Shown: positions 7,245 to 14,896 of the stretch, one piece after another | Layout: each line of letters begins with the position of its first letter | Numbering within the stretch: the first letter of the stretch is position 1 | Source of the DNA: Paenibacillus sp. RC67 | GTDB lineage: Bacteria; Bacillota; Bacilli; Paenibacillales; NBRC-103111 | Assembly: GCF_030020805.1 (NCBI RefSeq) | Contig: NZ_CP125098.1 | Span: 7,607,501 to 7,671,500, forward strand | Length of the DNA: 64,000 nucleotides | Direction: 5' to 3' | Position numbers and translations under genes: made by a program | Notes under the pieces: generated by a model | What the model was told of the DNA's origin: nothing | The model's input: the letters and a program-made list of their open reading frames with translations, nothing else | Databases searched by the model: none

Positions 7245-8498
7245 TTACTCGTTCTTGCGCCAAACCTCTGCACCTAGATTTGATAGATTTGCAACCAAAT
7301 GGTCATAGCCTCTGTCGATATACTCGACACCGGTTATTTCCGTAACACCATCTGGTACGGTAAGACCTGCGATGACCAGTGCAGCACCGGCGCGAAGATC
7401 TGTCGCCTTTACTTTGGCTGCGCTTAATTGGCATCCTTCAATAACAGCTGAGCGGCCTTCAACCTTGATTTTGGCACCCATTCGCGCTAGCTCCGGAACG
7501 TGCTTGAACCGATTGCTGTAAACATAGTCAGTCAGTATGCTGACGCCTTTGGTTTGGGTGAGCAAGCTGGCCATAGGAGACTGCAGATCGGTAGCAAAGC
7601 CAGGATAAACCAGCGCTTTAACATCCACACTTTCATAAATCGGTTGTCCTACGACGCGGATGGATTCGTCCATCTCATAGATATGAACGCCCATTTCTTG
7701 CAATTTGGCTGTCAAAGCCTCCATATGCTTCGGAATGACATTATCTACGATAACATCCCCGCGAGTCGCAGCAGCAGCAATCATATAAGTTCCTGCCTGG
7801 ATCCGATCGGGAATAATGGAATGTTGGCAACCATGTAACGAATCTACACCTTCAATGCGGATGGTTTCTGTTCCTGCCCCTTTAATTCTGGCACCCATGG
7901 CATTTAGTAAAGTAGCAACATCTATAATTTCAGGCTCTTTGGCCGCATTTTCAATCAAAGTGACACCTTTGGCGCGTGAAGCTGCCAACATAATGTTGAT
8001 CGTTGCTCCTACGCTAACTACATCTAAATAAATTTTTGCTCCACGAAGCTCTCTGGCATGAATATGTAGTGCACCATTCTCAGTGCTTACACGTGCTCCC
8101 AATGCTTCAAAACCTTTTATGTGCTGATCGATCGGCCTAGGTTCAAAATTGCATCCCCCCGGTAATCCGATAGTAGCTTCTCCAAAACGTCCTAGTAATG
8201 CCCCCATTAAATAGTAAGACGCTCTTAATTTCTTCACATTGCCGTTAGGCATCGGTTTGGATTGCAGACGGCTCGGATCAATGATCATTCGATCTTCCTT
8301 CCACTCCACCGTTGCACCAAGCTCTTCTAAAAGTTCTGTATAAATGGCAACATCGCTTAAAATTGGCAAATTGTCCAGTGTTACCGTTGTCTCCGATAAA
8401 ATAGCGGCCGGAATTAAAGCAATAGCACTGTTCTTAGCGCCGCTTATCTGGACCGTCCCCCTCAGCGGACGACCGCCGGAGACCATCAACTTTTCCAT
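7245..8498 (-). CDS. murA: UDP-N-acetylglucosamine 1-carboxyvinyltransferase (MurAB/MurZ position)
   Basis: First committed step of peptidoglycan synthesis: transfers enolpyruvate from PEP to UDP-GlcNAc in the cytoplasm; fosfomycin target. The 417-residue protein has the substrate motif SGAKNSA near the start and the PEP-binding active-site cysteine at about C116 (LPGGCNFEPRPIDQHI), so the enzyme should be fosfomycin-sensitive at this residue. The start ATG (MEKLMVSGG) was chosen because the upstream codons are the GAGGAAGAGGG ribosome binding site itself. Position between fba and rho matches murAB (murZ), the second Bacillus paralogue. Confidence 0.95.
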   Translation of the reverse strand: MEKLMVSGGRPLRGTVQISGAKNSAIALIPAAILSETTVTLDNLPILSDVAIYTELLEELGATVEWKEDRMIIDPSRLQSKPMPNGNVKKLRASYYLMGALLGRFGEATIGLPGGCNFEPRPIDQHIKGFEALGARVSTENGALHIHARELRGAKIYLDVVSVGATINIMLAASRAKGVTLIENAAKEPEIIDVATLLNAMGARIKGAGTETIRIEGVDSLHGCQHSIIPDRIQAGTYMIAAAATRGDVIVDNVIPKHMEALTAKLQEMGVHIYEMDESIRVVGQPIYESVDVKALVYPGFATDLQSPMASLLTQTKGVSILTDYVYSNRFKHVPELARMGAKIKVEGRSAVIEGCQLSAAKVKATDLRAGAALVIAGLTVPDGVTEITGVEYIDRGYDHLVANLSNLGAEVWRKNE

Positions 8499-8571
8499 TC
8501 GTCCCTCTTCCTCCCACATGACTGCTTTAAAGCACTAAAAAACGAAATTAACCGATAATCGGGGTTATAAT

Positions 8572-8613
8572 GAAAGAATAGAAGGGAAACACACCGTTAA
8601 CGATGCATTTCCC
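8572..8613 (-). terminator. Candidate terminator after fba
   Basis: Minus strand GGGAAA and TTTCCC pair with extra inner pairs (CA/TG), followed by a pyrimidine tail TTCTATTCTTTC. It starts 10 bases after the fba stop. Confidence 0.5.
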
Positions 8614-8622
8614 ATATATAAC

Positions 8623-9477
8623 TTAAGCTTGGTTGGAGCTTCCGAACAATTGAATTTTGGATTTAACCACATCAATCATGGCTTTGCGGGCAGGAGTGAG
8701 GTATTTACGAGGATCGTACACTTTAGCATCTTTGTTCAGCACTTCGCGAATAGCTTCTGTGCATGATACTTGGTTCTCCGTGTTAACGTTGATTTTGCCG
8801 ACCCCTGCTGCGATGGATTTAATGATCATTTCGTCAGGTACGCCGGATCCTCCGTGAAGTACGACAGGAACTGGAATAGCTTTGGAAACTTTCTCGATAA
8901 TATCAAAGTGGATGTTAGGCTCGCCAGCGTACATACCATGAGCGGTACCTACAGCGATTGCCAGACAGTCAACGCCGGTTTCTTCATAGAAACGAATAGC
9001 TTCTTCTGGCTTAGCCAAGCTTGCATTTTCTTCGTCAACGCTAAGATCGTCTTCTACGCCGCCGATAGTTCCAAGCTCGCCTTCAACGGAAACGCCCATC
9101 GCGTGAGCCGCTTTAACGACTTCTTTAGTCAAACGGATGTTTTCCTCGAAAGAATAGTGGGAACCGTCGAACATAACCGAGCTAAAACCAGCGCGGATAC
9201 ATTTCATAGCTACTTCAAAGCTGCTACCGTGATCCAGATGCAATGCGATCGGCAAGCCGGATTTTTTAGCAGCCGCTTCAGCAATAGCAACTGTAAATTC
9301 GATACCCATATACTTCAAAGCCCCTTCACTAACGCCGTAAATGAAAGGTGACTTCAATTCCTCAGCTGCTTCTACGATTGCTTGGGCAAATTCAAGGTTG
9401 TTCATGTTGAACTGACCCACCGCATACTTGTTCGCTTTTGCCTTAGGCAAAAATTCGTTCATTGAAACCAATGGCAT
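8623..9477 (-). CDS. fba: Class II fructose-bisphosphate aldolase
   Basis: Zinc-dependent aldolase of glycolysis and gluconeogenesis, cleaving fructose 1,6-bisphosphate to two triose phosphates. The 284-residue protein (B. subtilis FbaA: 285) begins MPLVSMNEFLPKAK. The zinc site LHLDHGSS is visible, with a further zinc/phosphate motif VLHGGSGV and the GTAHGMY loop. The start follows AGGAGG at good spacing; a 20-codon longer frame has no ribosome binding site. A separate promoter and the upstream spo0F terminators make it a single unit. Confidence 0.96.
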   Translation of the reverse strand: MPLVSMNEFLPKAKANKYAVGQFNMNNLEFAQAIVEAAEELKSPFIYGVSEGALKYMGIEFTVAIAEAAAKKSGLPIALHLDHGSSFEVAMKCIRAGFSSVMFDGSHYSFEENIRLTKEVVKAAHAMGVSVEGELGTIGGVEDDLSVDEENASLAKPEEAIRFYEETGVDCLAIAVGTAHGMYAGEPNIHFDIIEKVSKAIPVPVVLHGGSGVPDEMIIKSIAAGVGKINVNTENQVSCTEAIREVLNKDAKVYDPRKYLTPARKAMIDVVKSKIQLFGSSNQA

Positions 9478-9545
9478 GTGACTCTTCCTCCTAGTGTTTA
9501 TTGACCGAGTTAAGTACGAAGACCGCTCTTGTGTCATACTGGGCT

Positions 9546-9574
9546 ATTATATCATAGAAAGCTTAAAATGATAA
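9546..9574 (-). promoter_or_regulatory. fba promoter
   Basis: Minus strand -35 TTATCA (9569-9574), 17-base spacer, extended -10 TGATATAAT (hexamer 9546-9551). Confidence 0.65.
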
Positions 9575-9608
9575 CCAAGCCTACAGCTTTTTTCAGGACA
9601 AGCAGGTC

Positions 9609-9638
9609 AAAAAGGAGCCGTTTTGGCTGCCCTTTTTT
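9609..9638 (-). terminator. Second hairpin downstream of spo0F
   Basis: GGGCAGCC and GGCTCC with flanking A and T runs form an imperfect hairpin with a T tail on the minus strand. It may be a back-up to the stronger terminator at the spo0F stop. Confidence 0.45.
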
Positions 9639-9674
9639 CATGTAAGCGGACTCATTAACCTGCCAATTATGGGC

Positions 9675-9703
9675 AAAAAAAAGAGATCCTGTAAATCAGG
9701 ATC
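9675..9703 (-). terminator. spo0F terminator overlapping the stop codon
   Basis: Minus strand GATCCTG and CAGGATC pair around ATTTA, followed by eight T. The spo0F TGA stop is part of the stem. Confidence 0.85.
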
Positions 9704-10088
9704 CCACCGCATATGAATTGTTACCCGTAAGTCGCAGCTGATTGTTGACCGCATGGCGCAGCTCATCGATATCAAAAGGCTTCGTAAAGTGCATAATCGC
9801 ACCTAAATCTGTAGCCTCTTTGATCATGTCCAGCTCACCGTACGCCGTCATCATGATGACTTTAATTGAAGAATCAATAGCTTTGATATGCTTTAATATG
9901 TCCAAGCCGTCCATGCCAGGAATTTTCATATCCAAGAGCACAAGGTCAGGAGATGCCGTTCTCACAATCTCAAGAGCCAGTTTCCCATTGGAAGCCTGGT
10001 AGGTTTCATATCCCTCGCTGCTGAACACTTCCATTAATAAGATGCGAATACCGTTCTGATCATCAACAATTAGCAACTTCTTCTTCAA
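9696..10088 (-). CDS. spo0F: Sporulation phosphorelay response regulator Spo0F
   Basis: Single-domain receiver that accepts phosphate from sporulation kinases and passes it to Spo0B, then Spo0A. 130 residues, receiver domain only (B. subtilis Spo0F: 124). The acidic pair in LLIVDDQNG, the phospho-acceptor aspartate at about D53 in LLDMKIPGMDG, the T of MMTAYG and the K of FTKPFD are all present. The start is TTG at 10088, since GAGGAGGTT sits 6 bases upstream and the next residues KKKLLIVDDQ match the family N-terminus. It is transcribed from a SigH-type promoter, as in B. subtilis, and lies between fba and pyrG. Confidence 0.95.
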   Translation of the reverse strand: MKKKLLIVDDQNGIRILLMEVFSSEGYETYQASNGKLALEIVRTASPDLVLLDMKIPGMDGLDILKHIKAIDSSIKVIMMTAYGELDMIKEATDLGAIMHFTKPFDIDELRHAVNNQLRLTGNNSYAVGS

Positions 10089-10158
10089 TACGGCAACCTC
10101 CTCATTCCGCTTTCGTTTGTGTGTCGGAATTCCGTCCTGTCTAACATCCTCACAAGAT

Positions 10159-10187
10159 AGATTCGATGCCAACCACGATTTTCCTTC
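10159..10187 (-). promoter_or_regulatory. SigH promoter of spo0F
   Basis: Minus strand -35 GAAGGAAAA (10179-10187) and -10 ATCGAATCT (10159-10167) with an 11-base spacer. The match to RnAGGAwWW-N11/12-RnnGAATww fails only at the first base of the final WW. SigH control of spo0F is established in B. subtilis. Confidence 0.75.
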
Positions 10188-10290
10188 TTGTTTCTGCGGA
10201 AAGTTGAAAACTTTTACAATTAAAGGAGATTCTGAAGAATCATCGCGAAATCTCGCTGATATGAATATGCTGTTGTTTGACGATCTATGA

Positions 10291-11892
10291 CTAATTTTTC
10301 ATTTGGAATGCAGCTTGCACAAAATGTTTGAACAAGGCTTGCGGACGGTTCGGACGCGAAGTGAATTCCGGATGGAACTGCACCGCCAAGAACCAAGGGT
10401 GTTCAGGGCATTCAATGATTTCGACCAAACGGCCGTCCGGTGAAGTACCGGTAATTTTCAACCCTGCCGCTTCCAGCATGTCGCGGTATTGATTATTGAA
10501 TTCATAACGATGGCGATGTCTCTCATAGACAAGCTCATCATCGTAGCAGCGCATAGCGAGCGAGCCTTCAACCAATTTGCACGGATACAATCCAAGACGC
10601 ATCGTACCGCCAAGGTCTTCAATATCCTTCTGCTCAGGCAGCAGGTCGATAACCGGATAAGGCGTAGTCGGATTGATCTCGGAGCTATTCGCTCCTTCAA
10701 GTTTCAGGACGGAACGAGCATACTCCACAACGGCAACTTGCATACCCAGGCAAATACCGAAGAATGGAACGTTATTCTCACGCGCGTAGCGGATAGCCGA
10801 CACTTTACCCTCGATACCGCGATCGCCGAAGCCACCTGGTACGAGAATTCCTTGTACGCCGCCCAGCAGTTCCTGAACGTTGTTGTCATTCACCTCTTCG
10901 GCGTTGACCCAACGAATTTTGATTTCTGTATTGCTATCGATTCCGGCATGTCCAAGCGCTTCTACAATACTTAAATAAGCATCATGCAAAGCGACATATT
11001 TACCGACGATAGCGATTTCTGTCGTATGCTTCAAGGATTTGACGCGATGTACGAGGTTCTCCCACTCGGTCATATCCGGTTCGTTCGTAGTCAGCTTCAA
11101 ATGATTGACGACGATATCGTCAAGCCCTTGCTCGCGAAGCATCATAGGGACTTCATACAATGTGTCTGCATCCAGGCACTCGACAACAGCACTTTCGTCA
11201 ATATCGCAGAACAAGGCCAGCTTACGCTTCAAGTCCTCAGCAAGCGGATGCTCCGTACGGCAAACGACAACATGAGGCTGAATACCGATACTGCGAAGCT
11301 CCTTCACGCTGTGTTGGGTCGGTTTGGTTTTAACCTCTCCAGCCGCTTTCAGGTAAGGAATCAGCGTAACGTGAATGTACATAACATTTTCGCGGCCGAT
11401 GTCGCTTTTGATTTGGCGAATAGCTTCGATAAACGGCAAGCTCTCGATATCGCCAACAGTACCGCCGATCTCGGTAATAACAACATCCGATTGCGCTTCG
11501 CGTCCAGCGCGGAATACACGGTCTTTGATTTCATTCGTAATATGCGGAATGACTTGTACCGTACCGCCCAAATACTCACCGCGACGCTCTTTCGTAATAA
11601 CGGAAGAATAGATTTTACCTGTCGTGACGTTGCTGTTCTTGGATAAGTTAATATCGATAAAACGTTCGTAGTGACCCAAGTCCAAATCGGTCTCCGCGCC
11701 ATCATCGGTTACGAAAACTTCCCCGTGCTGATATGGACTCATCGTTCCCGGGTCTACGTTAATATAAGGGTCAAATTTTTGAATGGTAACTTTCAGGCCC
11801 CGGTTTTTCAAGAGCCTTCCGAGCGATGCCGCTGTAATCCCCTTGCCCAATGAGGAAACAACGCCCCCCGTGACGAAAATATACTTGGTCAT
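10291..11892 (-). CDS. pyrG: CTP synthase
   Basis: Makes CTP from UTP, ATP and glutamine, the last step of pyrimidine nucleotide synthesis. The 533-residue protein has the N-terminal synthetase domain (TKYIFVTGGVVSSLGKG, the DPYINVDPGTM segment) and the C-terminal glutamine amidotransferase domain with the oxyanion loop PGGFGDRG and nucleophile cysteine in GICLGMQ, then HPEF. The ATG after GGAGGG was chosen over a longer frame without an RBS. A 208-base leader with a terminator precedes it (see the attenuator entry). Confidence 0.97.
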   Translation of the reverse strand: MTKYIFVTGGVVSSLGKGITAASLGRLLKNRGLKVTIQKFDPYINVDPGTMSPYQHGEVFVTDDGAETDLDLGHYERFIDINLSKNSNVTTGKIYSSVITKERRGEYLGGTVQVIPHITNEIKDRVFRAGREAQSDVVITEIGGTVGDIESLPFIEAIRQIKSDIGRENVMYIHVTLIPYLKAAGEVKTKPTQHSVKELRSIGIQPHVVVCRTEHPLAEDLKRKLALFCDIDESAVVECLDADTLYEVPMMLREQGLDDIVVNHLKLTTNEPDMTEWENLVHRVKSLKHTTEIAIVGKYVALHDAYLSIVEALGHAGIDSNTEIKIRWVNAEEVNDNNVQELLGGVQGILVPGGFGDRGIEGKVSAIRYARENNVPFFGICLGMQVAVVEYARSVLKLEGANSSEINPTTPYPVIDLLPEQKDIEDLGGTMRLGLYPCKLVEGSLAMRCYDDELVYERHRHRYEFNNQYRDMLEAAGLKITGTSPDGRLVEIIECPEHPWFLAVQFHPEFTSRPNRPQALFKHFVQAAFQMKN

Positions 11893-12026
11893 GTATGTAA
11901 CCCTCCAATATTGATAGTATTGCGCGAAATCAGTTCTCATAAACGGAAGGAAAGCAACTACTTCCACGCCAAAATCATTTCACGTTCAGCAGCGTGGAAC
12001 GTCCAAAAAAATCCCCCATAAAAAAA

Positions 12027-12054
12027 GAAAAAATGCCCCGACTTGCGCGGGGCA
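12027..12054 (-). terminator. pyrG leader attenuator / rpoE terminator
   Basis: Minus strand GTGCCCCG and CGGGGCAT pair around a CGCAAGT loop, followed by TTTTTT. The hairpin lies about 46 bases into the pyrG transcript and also ends rpoE read-through. The C-rich 5' arm is what extra G residues added at the transcript start would pair with. Confidence 0.8.
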
Positions 12055-12096
12055 CTTTATAGTCAAGACATTCGTCATGATTCGATCTTTTCCAAA

Positions 12097-12136
12097 GCCC
12101 AGAAAATAGTTTACTCTGATCGATCATCGCTGTCAA
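12097..12136 (-). promoter_or_regulatory. pyrG promoter with GGGC initiation site
   Basis: Minus strand -35 TTGACA (12131-12136), 17-base spacer, -10 TAAACT (12108-12113), 7-base discriminator, then GGGC at 12100-12097 as the likely start. In B. subtilis low CTP at such a start causes repeated G addition and antitermination. Confidence 0.75.
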
Positions 12137-12155
12137 GGAGGAGGAGAGAATTGGT

Positions 12156-12740
12156 TTATTTCTTTTCTGCGTCCTCATCTTCATCTTCAAAATCTTCCTC
12201 TTCCGAGTCATCATCTTCTTCAGAATCGTCGCCCAGATCACTATCTTCGATCTCTTCTTCCTCGATCTCTTCCTCTTCGAAGAATTCAGTCTCCTCTTCC
12301 GCCTCTTCTTCGGCTTCAAAGTCGTCCTCATCACGCACTTTGTCGAAGTTGTCGTAATCTTCTTCTTCGGCAAAATTGTCTTCTTCTTCGGCAAACAGAT
12401 CTTCATCGTCCAGATCGTCATCTTCATCGTTAATAATGCGCGGACGTTTGCCGCTGCCTACGGCATCCTCGGATTTCTCAACCGGATACCAGCGCTTCAG
12501 TCCCCACAAATTCGTGCCGACACAAGCAAACCGGCCGTCTATATTGATCTCCGTATATAGTTGAGCGATAACCTGCATGACATCTTCTTCAGAGAGGCCT
12601 TTAATTTTGGCAATTTCAGCCATTAAGTCACGGTAATAAAAAGGCGTATTCGCTGATTTCAGCAATTCAAATGCTAGATCGACCATCGGCATTTCTTTTG
12701 CTTGCTCAGCACCGACCTTTAGAGTGTACTGTCCACTCAT
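12156..12740 (-). CDS. rpoE: RNA polymerase delta subunit
   Basis: Gram-positive RNA polymerase accessory subunit that speeds enzyme recycling and affects promoter selectivity. The N-terminal HARE/HTH domain occupies about residues 1-90 (PMVDLAFELLKS, GRFACVGTNLWGLKRWYP). The C-terminal half is an almost uninterrupted run of aspartate and glutamate, the diagnostic acidic tail; at 194 residues it is slightly longer than B. subtilis RpoE (173). It lies upstream of pyrG as in Bacillus. The minus strand has a TATAAT about 60 bases upstream, with no clear -35. Confidence 0.95.
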   Translation of the reverse strand: MSGQYTLKVGAEQAKEMPMVDLAFELLKSANTPFYYRDLMAEIAKIKGLSEEDVMQVIAQLYTEINIDGRFACVGTNLWGLKRWYPVEKSEDAVGSGKRPRIINDEDDDLDDEDLFAEEEDNFAEEEDYDNFDKVRDEDDFEAEEEAEEETEFFEEEEIEEEEIEDSDLGDDSEEDDDSEEEDFEDEDEDAEKK

Positions 12741-13202
12741 CCAAGCACATCCCTTCGAACATTTTACAAGAGTCCTAACTCATAATATCCATTATACTCA
12801 TTTAGTAAACCTTATTTTATGTAAAAAAGCAACTAGAAGTCTGTCCAACACATCGCTTTTTTTACAGACGGAGGGTCTTGGCCTTCTCTGTTGAAACCCC
12901 TGGCATGTCCGTTTGTTTTCTTCCCCCTCTATCTTTGGAAAAAAGGAAGAAGCGAAGGAGGACCTCCTTCGCTTTGACTGTATCCGCGAGGGCCGAGTTT
13001 AGCTCTGCCCCAACCCTCATAAACGCCGGAGAGAATCGATTGACTCTCTCTATTTATCGTATGTGCAAGTTTCCCTTCTGACACGGGGTGCCACCCAATT
13101 ATTTATATAAAGGTTATGTGCACATGCCGCCGGACTTCCTCCCACATACGATATCGAATAGCGTATGATTCCAGAGGCCGATGCATGGGGGGAAGATCAA
13201 TT
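12741..13202. other. 462-base intergenic region with a strong hairpin, possible small RNA
   Basis: No protein gene is supported. At 12951-12973 AGCGAAGGAGG and CCTCCTTCGCT form a near-perfect palindrome; on the minus strand a T run follows a few bases on (12939-12944), so it looks like a terminator for a minus-strand transcript starting inside this region. A second repeat GAGAGA/TCTCTC lies at about 13030-13055. No annotated minus-strand gene feeds this terminator. Confidence 0.35.
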
Positions 13203-14381
13203 GTGAAACCATCCACGTTTGTTGAATGGCTGAATGGAGCCATGGAAGGCGCGGACAGCAGCGATTGCAGACACATTATTCGGTTCAACGATGTCTCACA
13301 TTATTCCGCATGCCTACGTCAAATAAAGCGCCTCAAGAAAAAAATGACCCGGTTGCAAGAAGTTCAACCGTTAAAAATCATCCACGCACTTTCGTGCAGC
13401 TTACACTCTCCTGAAATGTTGGCTGAGTTCCCTTTTATCCAATCCATTGAACCGGACACCCTTATGAGGGTTCATGCAGCAAAAGCAACAAAGTCGGCCC
13501 ATGCTAACGGAAAATCAACAGATGAGTTCCAGAATATCCCTTGGGGTATAAGACATATTCGGGCTCCTCAAGCTTGGAGCAAGTCCAAGGGGGACCGCAT
13601 TCACATCGGGGTCATCGATACCGGGGCCGATTACACGCATCCGGACTTACGTTACTGCCTGTCGCACGGAGTCAACTTATTGAACCGATATTTACTTCCT
13701 AATGATGACAACGGTCACGGCACGCATATCGCAGGAACGATTGCCGCATCCAGCCGCCAGCGTGGTATTACAGGCGTTGCACCACAAGCCTTAATCCATC
13801 CGGTAAAGGCGTTCGACCACCAAGGAAGCGCGTTCGTATCCGATATCATTAGCGGAATCGATTGGTGCGTAAAAAACCAAATTCAAATTATCAATATGAG
13901 CTTCGGGATGAAAACATACAGCAAGGCACTGGAATCCGCCGTACGCAACGCGTACGATTCGGGAGTTATAGTCGTTGCCTCCTCTGGGAACGAGGGCAAG
14001 AAAGCGGGAATCGACTATCCCGCCCGTCTTCGCCAAGTCATAGCTGTAGGAGCGACAACCCGGCGCGGTCAAATTGCACCCTTCAGCAACATAAGCAAAA
14101 AAATCGATATTTACGCGCCGGGCGAAAAAGTATATTCGACGTGGCTGAGAGGCAAGTATCATGAACTAAGCGGCACCTCAATGGCCACTTCCCATGTCAC
14201 TGGAGTGATTGCGCTTATGCTTGCGCGAAAGCCTGGTTTAAAGCCGATGCAAGTGAAATCGATCATCAAGAAAAACGCCAAGCTCATTTTAAAGGCCCAC
14301 AAAACAGGGGCCGGCATTAAAGAAATCAACGCGCTCAGGGCAGTAGGTGCGGTAACAAAAACGGTTACGGGTGGCAATTAA
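13203..14381 (+). CDS. S8 family (subtilisin-like) serine protease
   Basis: A 392-residue subtilase. The catalytic triad is at about D139 (VIDTGADYTHPD), H172 (NGHGTHIAG) and S326 (SGTSMATSHVTG), with the oxyanion asparagine at about N263 (SSGNEG). The first roughly 110 residues resemble an inhibitor-like propeptide (HALSCSLHSPEMLAEFPFIQSIE is too long to be cleaved signal and has no hydrophobic core). No signal peptide is visible, so export is uncertain. Start GTG at 13203 follows GGGGGGA; the longer frame has no RBS. The stop lies in a bidirectional terminator. Confidence 0.88.
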   Translation: MKPSTFVEWLNGAMEGADSSDCRHIIRFNDVSHYSACLRQIKRLKKKMTRLQEVQPLKIIHALSCSLHSPEMLAEFPFIQSIEPDTLMRVHAAKATKSAHANGKSTDEFQNIPWGIRHIRAPQAWSKSKGDRIHIGVIDTGADYTHPDLRYCLSHGVNLLNRYLLPNDDNGHGTHIAGTIAASSRQRGITGVAPQALIHPVKAFDHQGSAFVSDIISGIDWCVKNQIQIINMSFGMKTYSKALESAVRNAYDSGVIVVASSGNEGKKAGIDYPARLRQVIAVGATTRRGQIAPFSNISKKIDIYAPGEKVYSTWLRGKYHELSGTSMATSHVTGVIALMLARKPGLKPMQVKSIIKKNAKLILKAHKTGAGIKEINALRAVGAVTKTVTGGN

Positions 14382-14406
14382 TTATGCCGCACCGTAACCG
14401 TTTTTA
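14361..14406. terminator. Bidirectional terminator between protease and YwiB gene
   Basis: ACGGTTACGGGTGGCA pairs with TGCCGCACCGTAACCGT with A and T runs on both sides. It ends the plus-strand protease and the minus-strand YwiB gene, and contains the protease TAA. Confidence 0.85.
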
Positions 14407-14425
14407 AATGCTTTATGAGTTAAGC

Positions 14426-14833
14426 TTACTGTCGTAGGGCAATGGTAGCCTTCAGCCGAAAGGAACCCGACTTCTCCCCGGCTACATACAAATCATAGCT
14501 CCAATCGACTGTACCAAGGCCATCGGCCAGCTCCATGCTCAAGGAATTCGTTGTCGTATGCAGCTCAAGCGTACCCTGAGGCATCTCATAAACACCCCGG
14601 CAGGTTTGACCTTGAACAAATGTAAGTTCCGAGCGCACGTTCCCGTTGCGCAATAATCTTATTCGGTCCTGCTCCAGCTTGATTGTCGTCATCGTCCCCG
14701 ACATTTCCGGGTCCGACTCCTCGTAACGCAAATAATAATGATTGCTCTTCTGGTATAAATCACCATCGACCCTCTGCTGAACGCGCTCGCCCTCTGAATA
14801 GCTTTCGATATTTACCGATACCGCCGTCTTCAT
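14426..14833 (-). CDS. ywiB: YwiB family (DUF1934) beta-barrel protein
   Basis: A 135-residue cytoplasmic protein resembling B. subtilis YwiB, a calycin-like beta-barrel of unknown function. Features are VNIESYSEGERV at the start, the central YLRYEESDPEMSG segment and alternating hydrophobic strands to the end. An ideal AGGAGGTG lies 8 bases before the ATG. In B. subtilis ywiB is close to argS and rpoE; rpoE is also nearby here, but argS is not in this window. Confidence 0.8.
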   Translation of the reverse strand: MKTAVSVNIESYSEGERVQQRVDGDLYQKSNHYYLRYEESDPEMSGTMTTIKLEQDRIRLLRNGNVRSELTFVQGQTCRGVYEMPQGTLELHTTTNSLSMELADGLGTVDWSYDLYVAGEKSGSFRLKATIALRQ

Positions 14834-14896
14834 ATTTCCGCACCTCCTGCCACACGCAACAGTGTAACGAAACAGGGGGAACTTTTCAAGGACAGG

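Noticed and set aside
10276..10285. TTTGACGATC upstream of spo0F as a Spo0A box.
   Set aside because: Two mismatches to the core TGTCGAA; not good enough to claim.
12043..12357. A serine-rich frame antisense to rpoE.
   Set aside because: Complement of the Asp/Glu-rich tail of the delta subunit.
13144..13152. CATACGATA before the subtilase gene as a SigE/SigK -10 element.
   Set aside because: No matching -35 at the right distance.
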